Made by a program: the position numbers and the translations under genes
The notes under the pieces: model-generated
Told to the model about the DNA's origin: nothing
Databases searched by the model: none
What the model saw: only the letters and a program-made list of their open reading frames with translations
Source of the DNA: Amoebophrya sp. AT5.2
Taxonomy: Eukaryota > Sar > Dinophyceae > Syndiniales > Amoebophryaceae
Direction: 5' to 3'
NCBI GenBank assembly: GCA_005223375.1
Contig: RXOD01004891.1
Span: 1 to 17,421 of the forward strand
DNA: 17,421 nt
Shown: in pieces, positions 9,429 to 17,051 of the stretch
Layout: every line of letters starts with the position of its first letter
Numbering within the stretch: position 1 is the first letter of the stretch

Positions 9429-10850
9429 CTACAAATAGTAAGCCCGAAGCCCGATAATGAATGCACCTGCGACGAATTCGTTTTTCTCCTTGTCCGTTTC
9501 GAACACGCCCGCGCAGTGTGCGTGGTCCGCCAAGTGGGGTACGTGTTTTTTTATTCCGCCGAGGAAGTCCTTTTCGTAGGGAACTTCCCAGGTCTTCAAC
9601 TCCCCCGTGCGGTGGCACACGGCGGTGATCACTTCTGCGTCGTGGTTGTGGTTTACGACCACCCCCGAGGACGGCCGTGGCGCGTGGTACTTCTTCCGCT
9701 GCTCGGCCTTCGTCGACAGCCGTGCGCCAAACGCCCGGTCCCCCACGTCGCCCGCGTACCGCTCGTTCATGCGCTGCGAAGGTGAAAGAGTGAGTGAAAG
9801 ATCAATAAAATTGCGTTGAAGAGTCGGCAACAAAAATATGAAAAAAAAAATCACTACTGTTAGGAGCAGGTTCTCCGGGCGATTTTCGTCGAGGGCGCAG
9901 CCGTTGAAGTGCGACTGATTGTGCAGATCGAAGTCCACGCGCTTGCAGCGGGGCGAGGGGTCGCGTGAAATCGGCATGCCGGCCTTGTCCGCAGCCTCAA
10001 TCTGCGAGTATCGCCTGTGGGACATGCGAGTTTCAAGACTCGACTGTACAGCAACTCCGAGTACAACCACGTAGAAAAACATCACACTTTGATTTTTATT
10101 TTAGTACCCTGTCTGCTCCTGGGTGACGTCTACACTACGGGCCTTTGGTCTGAGGCGGTCGGGAACTTCGATGTGCCTCTTAGCAGCGCCCAATACTCGC
10201 GCGCACCCACCCTCGAAGCGGGTATCCTCGTGATGGCCATACTGCCTGCAGTCTTTCGCACGCTCGCCATATGCACCTGTTGCGAATGATCAGTGGCACA
10301 TCTGTTGCACCTACCGATGAGTGGATCTTTGCCTGATCTCGTCCAACAGCGTTACCGTACCTGTTTCAGTATAGTGTTCTGTGTGCCTCAGCGGGCTGTC
10401 GGCGCGCGGTCGATTCGGGGGAGAACTTTTCTTCTCCATGTTGTGCCGTTCTTGTATGTGTCCGGCGTGCGCTGCTCTTGGGGACGCGCGCTCGGCCTCT
10501 AGGTCCGCGAAGGTCCTTGGTACCACCGCATGCGTCGGCAGCTTCGCTTCTGTGACGACCACTGCTTCTGGGCATCCGAACCGGCGCAGCATCTTGGCGA
10601 TGTTTTTCCCCGTTGGCGACACCCGATGAGCCTCGCACGAAAGGTGCGCCTGCTTCACAATGATGTACCGCGTCAGGTCGTCGCACTGGCGGCTGCGCGG
10701 GGCACCTTGATCGGGGAAGCCGCAATCCGCCAGTCTCTGCTGCAGCGCGGCGACGCGTCGACTGAGGACAGGGGCAGAGAGCCCCTCCAGCTGCTTGTAG
10801 GACCAGAAGTCGAATTTGTGCCCGTTTATCTGAAGGTAAATAGGATTCAT
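9429..10850 (-). CDS. Unidentified 386-residue protein, four exons
   Basis: Exons 10850-10361, 10276-10108, 10014-9858 and 9773-9429 join in matching phases (1, 2, 0) to exactly 387 codons including TAG. The N-terminus (YLQINGHKFDFWSYKQLEGL, then SAPVLSRRVAALQQRLADCG) looks like a small helical module resembling SAP-type or coiled-coil segments. Residues 60-75 (DDLTRYIIVKQAHL) form another helix. The middle is Arg/His/Glu-rich and hydrophilic, and about residues 220-270 contain SRDPSPRCKRVDFDLHNQSH. Exon 4 has NHNHDAEVITAVCHRTGEL and ends GAFIIGLRAYYL. No signal peptide or membrane helix is seen once intron 3 is removed. I do not recognise the family. The start is the first in-frame ATG after an upstream TGA. 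The last exon may instead splice at 9466 to exons within 8532-9101. Confidence 0.75.
9774..9857 (-). other. Intron 3 of the 386-residue gene (84 bp, length divisible by 3)
   Basis: Donor TAACA/GTAGTG and acceptor TTCACCTTCGCAG/CGCATG, phase 0. The interval has no in-frame stop and would add 28 mostly hydrophobic residues (VVIFFFIFLLPTLQ onward) if retained. Its strong A/T bias, T-run and pyrimidine-rich 3' end contrast with the GC-rich flanking coding sequence, so it is called an intron. Confidence 0.7.
10015..10107 (-). other. Intron 2 of the 386-residue gene (93 bp)
   Basis: Donor ACAGG/GTACTA and acceptor TCCCACAG/GCGATA, phase 2. The interval is AT-rich with a TAA in the donor region. 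Joining gives QEQTGRYSQIEAADK. Confidence 0.78.
10277..10360 (-). other. Intron 1 of the 386-residue gene (84 bp)
   Basis: Donor AACAG/GTACGG and acceptor CGCAACAG/GTGCAT, phase 1. Without splicing the frame stops at 10311-10313. With it, the downstream frame is open to the next donor. Confidence 0.78.
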
Positions 10851-11586
10851 GGAGGATTTTCGTAAGTATGTTACATAACCTGCAAGTGGCCATCAACACT
10901 GTGCTACTCGGAAAATGTCAAAGAAAGATTTCTCTATACCGTGACTTCATCAATGGGCAGACCCTCTGCGCTGCATATGCGAGCGGGCGAACTGGATCTC
11001 GAGCGCGTTCTGACGTCGGGTGGCACCATTGCGGCTGGGTCCTCGACGAAGCGTCGCAGCCCTCCGGTCGTACGACGAGGAAACGAAGACATTTTCACGT
11101 TGTGGCGCGCCTCGGCTCTATTTCTCCTCTACGTCTACCACTGCGTGTAAGTAGTTTAGTTTTGCAGTTCCAGCAGCCTTTTTACGATATATTTTAGGTG
11201 CAAAGAACTCTCAGCACGACCTCTTGCCGTTCGCTACTGCTGTATCAGGCTCGATCTATCGCTCTTGTTGGTCAGAAAGATTTGTCTCTTCGTTTTGCCA
11301 CACTCATTCCCTCGCTCAAAGGCTTTCGCACTCCGAATGACTCGTCAATTTTCGTTCGCAACAAGTACTTACTTAAAAAGGTGGACTCGTACAACTTATT
11401 TCAAGGTCAAGAACGACCGCGGTGGCGGATCAGTCGAAACGAGCATCTTCTGGCGACGAGGAATCGAACGCGATCACTAGTGCGCCACAGGGTTATCGTT
11501 GCTTCGAGTGTATCCGTTGCGCAGCGGTCTTGAAGGATGGCACAACAATGATACGCAAATCCCAGAACCTGATACCCAAGACTACT
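10851..11586. other. Spacer upstream of the 386-residue gene
   Basis: No minus-strand gene was found here. This is the likely promoter region of the gene starting at 10850 and the 3' flank of the hydrolase-like gene ending at 11587. Plus-strand frames at 10941-11480 and 11422-11646 are open for 60-90 codons; the first is described separately. No RNA gene could be supported. Confidence 0.5.
10941..11480 (+). other. Weak two-exon plus-strand ORF (hypothetical)
   Basis: An ATG-initiated frame at 10941-11146 (starting MTSSMGRPSALHMRAGELDL) meets a textbook donor GTAAGTAG at 11147. The acceptor GATATATTTTAG at 11197 reopens the same frame for 94 more codons to a TAG at 11478-11480. The implied intron is only 51 bp. 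The second half of the protein is rich in Arg, Ser, Leu and Phe and resembles no known domain. GTAAGT is not the donor type used by the confident genes here. It may be chance or a minor antisense transcript. Confidence 0.2.
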
Positions 11587-14203
11587 TCACGGTTTCAGCA
11601 GGAATGTAACGCAATCTCGGACGAGACTTTCTGTACCTCTGTCTAGAATTAAGCGTTCCTCATCCTCTGCGCAGTTCGTTACCGTCAGAAGACCATTCGC
11701 CGTGGCACTGTCCAGCAATCGAGCCGATGGTGCATTCGGTAACCGGTCTGCGTCGCTCGTTGACAGAAACGCAGCTACTTTCCTTTCAGTCTCGTCATCT
11801 GCCGCGTCTGCTTCACGACGTGCTGCGGCCTGCCCCAAGAGCTCACGCGCAAATCGAATTAGCAGCAGCGGCCCCAGGACTGCGGAGCTGTGGTGAGCCG
11901 ACGTCGTCTCGCGAGTCTGCGCCTCCGACCATGACAGGTGGCGGACGTAGCCAGACGAACCGCTGCGGAGCAGAACCCCTGGTAGGAATGGTTGGATTTG
12001 GGTCGCAAGCGTGGATGAAGTTTATCCAAAACGAAGGTTAAATTTATATTTTAAGGGAAGCATCTGTACCGAAGATCGCGTAGCTGAGCGGAAACGCGGC
12101 AAAATCTGTAGAGAGCAGGTTCTTGAGCGCGCCTCTTTCTGCGACCTCTTGCTGCACGAACGGTCGGTACAGAACCGCAGGCTTCTTCCTGCTGTCCTTC
12201 TCTGCTATCGCAGGGCCGGCCGCAGCAACCACTCCTCCCGACGTTCGGTAGACCCTTCCAGCGACCGGCAGCCATCGCAACGCAAAATTCATCACCTCGT
12301 GCATGAACGTCGAGATTTCTGCCGTCCTCTCCCCCTTCTTTCTCTTCCCGTGTCGGGCTTCCGCACCAGCACCTCGTTTAGCTCCGAAAAGCGCTCCACT
12401 CAATGCTTTCTTCAAATGCCATCCTGCCCCGATTAGCCACGTGCGTCGCAACCACAATCGGACGTGGTACTTCTTCACCGCGTGGCGGTGCTCAGCGAGC
12501 TTCGCGCACAGGACCTCGTCACTTTCGATCTTCCGATCGCTCCCGAGCCCGCTGGCGAAGAGTGGCGAATCCCTCATCAAAGCCGCGATGTAGTCGTCCC
12601 ATACGTCTGCCAGTGGTGCTCGGTGGTCCAGCATGGGAGACAAAAGTACTACTTGCAGGCTTTTCGCAAGGTTTTGGCTTTTTTGTAGGTCACTTGACGA
12701 TTTAGATTTTGCTGTCTCTGCGCCTGCCGCTTCGGCCGCTAGTTTCACGATCAGGGCAACCGTGGCGCCCAACCCGTACCCAACCAAAACGACCTTTTTG
12801 TGCCCCGGAAGAAGCTGCTTCAACGCCCGCGTCACGTCGGCTACGTAGTCCAGCGCGGTCGCAAGATGTAGAACTGCTTCTGATCCGTGGTACCCGTGGT
12901 ATCGAAAGCGCACACAGGAGATGCTGACTTCACTCGCCGCCGTTCCTGTTGGTGCAGCCGCAGCAGCTTCAGTCGCAGCCGCGTCCGATGTGCCAGCAGC
13001 TCCTGGCGCGCTCAGCTTCAGTTTTTCAGCAAGGTGCTGGCAGAAGCGGAACCCGGGGTCGCCTGGGTGGCCGCGGAAATTGTGCGCGTACAGGATCGCG
13101 GTTTCGTTCGACGAAGGTCTTGTAGCAGAAGACGGAGACGCTGAAGAAGACGAGGAGGCAACGCCGCCCGCCTCGCTGTCCGCTCCTTCGGGGTACACAC
13201 GCTCCGCGGGTGTACTTGCGCGCGTAGTCGAATTGGAAATGACGTGATCTTCTGGTGTAGCAGTACCCTCCGCCTCAAACAGCTTGCTTTTCGCCAGCTG
13301 TCCGCTCGTGGAGCTGGACTCAGTGCTGCTCGAATCGTTTGCCTCTTCGTCCTCGTCGTCTGGTGCACCTAAAACGCTTACATTCTTCCCGGTAGCGAGA
13401 ATCTTCGTAGGGCTCACACCGGCAAGTCGCTGTTTTCGCCGATGCCCAGCTGCACCCTCGCCGAGAACCAGCGGCGGAGGCGCCCGCGGCGCCGTGGAAC
13501 TCTTCTGCGATGCCGATGACTGTCCACCGCCGCTCGACGAACTACTTGTAGCTGTACTCGGCAGGTAGGAATTCTCGATTAGCGGAAGCGCCCCAGCGAA
13601 GCCCTCGTCTGCTGCGTCGAGCTGGCGCTTCGCCTCGCAAGCCTGCTTTACCACGCCCGCACCGCGTTCCTCCGTTCCCACCCCCACCGCATCGGCCACC
13701 AAAAGCAGCACCTCGCTTCGGAATTTCGCAAATTGTCGGCCTGCTCGCCAGCGTAGGATGGCCAAGGCAACAGCAATTACCGCGACTGCCACCACGATCG
13801 GCAGGACGCCAATGTGCTTCAGCCACAAGTTTGAAAGAGCAAGACACAACCTCACTGCAAGCGCCGCTACGTGGTAGAACAGCTTGCAGACGTCCGTCAC
13901 CAGATTGCCCAAACCCACCACCGCGTTGTAGATCTGCAGACACAGGTTTACGCAAGAGTCGTAGAAGGAAAAGACGCAGCCGTAGACGTAGTTGGGCGCC
14001 TCGACCGTGATCAAGACGGTTAGGTAGGAGAGAGCATTTTCCCCTGTCTCGCTGAGAAAAGTAACGGCAGAATCAAATAGGCTTGGCTCGTTCGTCGACG
14101 CTGCTGCGGCATGTTGGGTGGACAGCGTAGCGGCGTCTGCAGCACGGGGAGCTCCGGCAGTGGCGTTTGGGCCAGGCGGAGTAGAGTTCGACTCGACGCT
14201 CAT
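11587..14203 (-). CDS. Membrane-anchored alpha/beta-hydrolase-like protein lacking the nucleophile serine
   Basis: Exons 14203-12070 and 11978-11587 join in phase 1 to 842 codons including TGA (841 residues). The N-terminal 40 residues are Ala/Thr/Ser-rich. Residues 58-130 are hydrophobic to amphipathic, and 133-150 (VLPIVVAVAVIAVALAIL) form a clear membrane helix followed by RWR. Residues 211-365 are a Ser-rich disordered linker with an acidic patch. The hydrolase-like fold runs from ILYAHNFRGHPGDPGF (370-385) through RFRYHGYHGSE (432-442) to KKVVLVGYGLGATVAL (469-484). The last should be the nucleophile elbow GxSxG, but position 477 is Gly. The C-terminal exon contains LLTVTNCAEDEERLI, where the catalytic His would usually lie; none is evident. 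The expected role is therefore non-enzymatic or altered. The start is the first ATG in a frame open up to a TGA near 14343. Confidence 0.75.
11979..12069 (-). other. Intron of the hydrolase-like gene (91 bp)
   Basis: Donor ATCTTCG/GTACAG and acceptor CATTCCTACCAG/GGGTTC, phase 1, completing a Gly codon. The unspliced frame ends at 12044. The downstream frame has its own stop inside this interval and is then open for 130 codons. The good pyrimidine tract and the local GTAC donor pattern support splicing. Confidence 0.75.
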
Positions 14204-14636
14204 CTTGCCCTTGCGCGCAGAAGGGTGTCGCCGTCGTGCTGATGCTGCTGGTACTATGTTTTCTGACGTTAAGATAGCCGTTGTATCGTGTAGCTGTAGG
14301 TGTACGAGCTGTACAACATCACGACCAATGAATTCTCGAGCTCAAACCGACCGTGAAGCACGCTGTGCGAGCATGATCCTTCGTAGGGTCGGGCGATCCA
14401 GCGCCGGGCAGTAGAGGATCTGGAAGACGGACAGCCCGAAAATGGGTCTCGTGAACGCTTCTGACAAGAGAATTTAGCAAGACAAGCCAGAACACGCGCA
14501 GCGACCCCTCGTTGGATGGAAGGTGACGCTCGAACACCCGTTGTAGTAACCGATCCCCACCCAAAGGGCGATATGGGAAATCCAGCGGCGGGGCGGGCTG
14601 ATTTCGCAGCTCGCGCCACCAGCACCCGCGCCTTCG

Positions 14637-14679
14637 GCGGTTGCAAGAAGGGGTGACGTCGCGGTTGCAAGAAGGGGTG
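14637..14679. repeat. Tandem repeat, 24-bp unit, nearly two copies
   Basis: GCGGTTGCAAGAAGGGGTG occurs at 14637-14655 and again at 14661-14679, a period of 24 bp. The unit has ACGTC completing copy 1. The period is a multiple of three, so any frame through it repeats an 8-residue unit (minus strand TPSCNRDV; another frame gives a LLATA-type repeat). It may be a small piece of a longer satellite or dispersed repeat. Confidence 0.7.
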
Positions 14680-14777
14680 TGACGAGAGTATCTATTGTTC
14701 GTCGCTCCGGGACTTCGGGGCGCGGTCCTACTCGGCATCCTTTTACAAAGAACTCCACCCGCCTCACCTCCAGAAAT

Positions 14778-14808
14778 TCAAGTTCATTTTTTTTTTCAAG
14801 TTCATTTT
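14778..14808. repeat. Short direct repeat flanking a T-run
   Basis: TCAAGTTCATTTT occurs at 14778-14790 and 14796-14808, separated by five T residues. It is a likely replication-slippage duplication in non-coding DNA. Confidence 0.6.
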
Positions 14809-14954
14809 TAGAAGGACTACGAGCAGGCTGTTCAATCTTCTTATCTTTCACTTTATTCGCAGCAATGACCTCGGACTTGTAGTTGTACGCACGCCCACAG
14901 CACGTTGCTTCCCAGCACTCGCTGTCCTGCCACTCAAGGAGTTCTACTTAACTG

Positions 14955-15332
14955 ATGCAACAATACGGAAACCGACGTCTGCTATGTGAGAAACCGAAGC
15001 CTTGCCGGCAACATCCTTCTGACACTAGCCAGATGATCATGCTGCGGCAGTCGGAGGGTGGACTGACGAACAAGGCAGCGAGAGCTATTATTTCTGCAAA
15101 ATTCACCCAAAAGAGAGTCAAAACGAGGGGCAATATGATTATATGCATAAATTCCTTTCCTTCAACACAAAGTATTCAAATTTCATTGTCTATACTTTGG
15201 GAGCTGTCTAGTAGAGTGCAGAACGGTTTCGCTTCTGAAAGACGGTCTACGCCGATGTGGTATCACAGTCACTGGAAGAGAGCTGGTCCACTACGACTAC
15301 AAGTATTAAAACAATTTAACAAGACTGCATGA
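14955..15332 (+). other. Isolated 125-codon plus-strand ORF, doubtful
   Basis: The ATG at 14955 follows an in-frame TAA two codons upstream and reads to TGA. The product starts MQQYGNRRLLCEKPKPCRQH and is basic, with no recognisable domain, signal peptide or membrane helix. It lies opposite to the four confident genes, and its composition resembles the surrounding AT-rich spacer rather than the GC-rich exons. It is recorded because it is the only long frame here not opposed by a better gene. Confidence 0.2.
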
Positions 15333-15564
15333 TGAAGCTTGAAAAAACTAGCGGGACGATAGCCTCATAAACGAAACACTTTTACTAAGTAGGCCGAGTC
15401 AAATAAGTTACACAGATTTTTTGAGAAGTACCCTGAGAGGCTCCAACTCCATCTCCATCGCAACAGCCTAGTAGATTGCGCCTCTTTCCCCACTCTCCAG
15501 GACGAGGACGGCACTGTAAAATAAAAATTAATGTAATTTTATATATAAAACACAAATCATGTAG

Positions 15565-17051
15565 TTACACCCCAGACACCTCCGATCCGCGTTGAGCACT
15601 GTTGCCAGCACGACTGCAGCTGCAAATCTTTTCCGCCCCTTGTCCCACCATACCCACCAAACCGATCACGATGAAATACAGCCAGATGAACCCCACGGCG
15701 AACCACTCCCACAAATTCATCGCCGGATTGTTTTTTCCCATTCCGCTCGCCTTCCACACTGCGTAGCACACGATCAGACCGAGGTTGAAGAAAACCGCGC
15801 ACCCGAACCCCACCCACAGAAACAGCAGCTTGCTCCTCTGGTTCTGTTCACCGCCGAAGAAGAGGGGGGAGACCTTCCGCAGCTGCCAGATATCCCAAAG
15901 CAGAATCGACGTGTGGGCGAATTCGTAGATGCAGAATCCGATGAAGCAGACGTTGGTAAAAGCCAGATGCGTGCCGAGATCGCGGATATACCAGTAGAGT
16001 CTTCTGCCTTCCGATGCTTCGTTCGTGACAAAAACGAGCCCGAACAGCCCGATGTTCGCAATCAAACCCAAAAGGAGCAAAACAATGTTGCCGTACATAA
16101 CCTTCCCGTGGAAAGCTTAGAATTGGGCCTCCTTGTTCGACGCAGGAAGCTAGGCTTTGGATAGCTGTGACTCTGCCTCTGCGCTTTCAAACGAAAACTA
16201 GGTTTGCGCTGTTAGACGAGAAACATGATGGCAGCAAGATGGGCGCAACACGTCGTCGTAAGGGGCTTTTGCCTGATCGGAGTAATCGATCCGCGGAAGG
16301 GGAAGCGTTTTGCTTTTGGTTAAATCGCCTAGCGGAGGAGACGGACAAGCACGAGCACGGGGAAAGGCAAGCTCACAAGATCGACCTTTTCAAGCCTCAG
16401 ACCTCGTTGGCTCTGCTGATTCCCAGCCCGATCTCGATTTGGTATTCGACATCTGCTTTTCGCAACTGTCGCTACGCTACTGTTCCAGTCTAACAAGGAG
16501 ATCTCGAATGCTTAGAAGACTGCCGGGTGGCGCGCCAGCATGGCAAAGAAGACGAGCCCGATGACAATCACAAATCCGGGGATCGCCACTATGTAGGCGT
16601 CGTCGAGGTAGCTGCTGATGCTGTGGTAATAGAACCGGCCGGGATGGTGGCGCGATTTGTACAACCCCTTCTCCATCTGCACCACGATAATCTCCGTGAG
16701 AAAACACACCAAGACCGCCGCAGAGCCGGAGATCAGCGGCACCCACCGCCCGCAGCGGGCCCAGAAAGTCTCGCAGCAGCCGGTTCTGGGTTTCTTCATG
16801 CTGGTACGTGGACGCCCCGAAGCGGAGAGGAGGTGCTGGTTCTCGATAACGTCCCCATCATGATTCTGACCCAGCTTCTCCGAGCGGCAGCACGACGACC
16901 ACTCGAAGGGGTGGCAGTCTGCTTTCAGTGCGGGCCACGGACACACAAGGGTCAAATTCTGGAGCGCTTTCAGTTCCTGCGACTGCGACTGCGGCGATTC
17001 CGCTGGTAACGGCTTCCCGGTTTGGTTTTCGATGTGCCCGTAGGACGACAT
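15565..17051 (-). CDS. Six-helix membrane protein, Frag1/DRAM/Sfk1 (PGAP2) family-like
   Basis: Exons 17051-16521 and 16101-15565 join in phase 0 to 355 residues. The ATG at 17051 has an in-frame TAG eight codons upstream. A hydrophilic N-terminus of about 100 residues precedes helices at roughly 104-125, 152-173, 182-202, 220-246, 268-293 and 308-329. The order matches the Frag1/DRAM/Sfk1 fold. A first extramembrane loop reads YYHSISSYLDDAYI (compare PGAP2-type PSVSSAIG), then come a helix starting near an Asn (LIANIGLF), a helix with an adjacent His (LGTHLAFTNVCF) and a last helix starting with EW (NLWEWFAVGFIWLYF). Family members act in GPI-anchor remodelling (PGAP2), plasma-membrane lipid control (Sfk1) or autophagy (DRAM). 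Which applies here cannot be told. The tail KICSCS offers candidate palmitoylation cysteines. Assignment rests on topology and short motifs, so it is moderate. Confidence 0.65.
16102..16520 (-). other. Putative intron of the Frag1/DRAM-like gene (419 bp)
   Basis: Proposed donor CCGGCA/GTCTTC and acceptor ACGGGAAG/GTTATG, phase 0, joining MLARHPA to VMYGNIVLLLLG between helices 2 and 3. It is the longest intron in the window, and its splice sites are the weakest. Without splicing the upstream part ends at 16512 after two helices, and the downstream part would start at the ATG at 16098 with four helices. Six helices in one protein match the family, which favours splicing. A pyrimidine-rich stretch ending CTCCTCCGCTAG at about 16329-16340 could be an alternative acceptor. 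Confidence 0.5.

Larger units (their letters stand above)
14204..15564. other. Long spacer between the hydrolase-like and Frag1/DRAM-like genes
   Basis: Bases 14204-14342 continue the hydrolase frame without an ATG and are probably 5' UTR. Bases 14319-14851 carry overlapping minus-strand frames of 125-139 codons with shifting composition, around a tandem repeat. This looks more like repeat-derived DNA than a gene. Bases 14955-15332 hold a plus-strand ORF. Bases 15130-15564 are AT-rich and include the 3' flank of the gene ending at 15565. No RNA gene was identified. Confidence 0.5.

Noticed and set aside
9774..9857. 28-residue hydrophobic segment as a membrane helix in the 386-residue protein
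   Set aside because: The segment has intron-like base composition, a T-run, a pyrimidine-rich CAG end and a GT start, so an 84-bp intron explains it better. It was not excluded absolutely because there is no in-frame stop.
11420..11515. tRNA-like sequence on the minus strand (A-box-like TGGCGCACTAGTGA and B-box-like GTTCGATTCC)
   Set aside because: The boxes are only about 10 nt apart, and the acceptor and T stems do not pair in any register tried. It is probably chance, or at most a decayed fragment.
15592..16164. 190-codon plus-strand ORF
   Set aside because: It is antisense to exon 2 of the six-helix membrane protein, which has clear hydrophobic periodicity. The plus frame is hydrophilic and matches nothing.
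16527..17009. 160-codon plus-strand ORF
   Set aside because: It is antisense to exon 1 of the same membrane protein gene, and the minus frame contains the two helices and the family-like loop.
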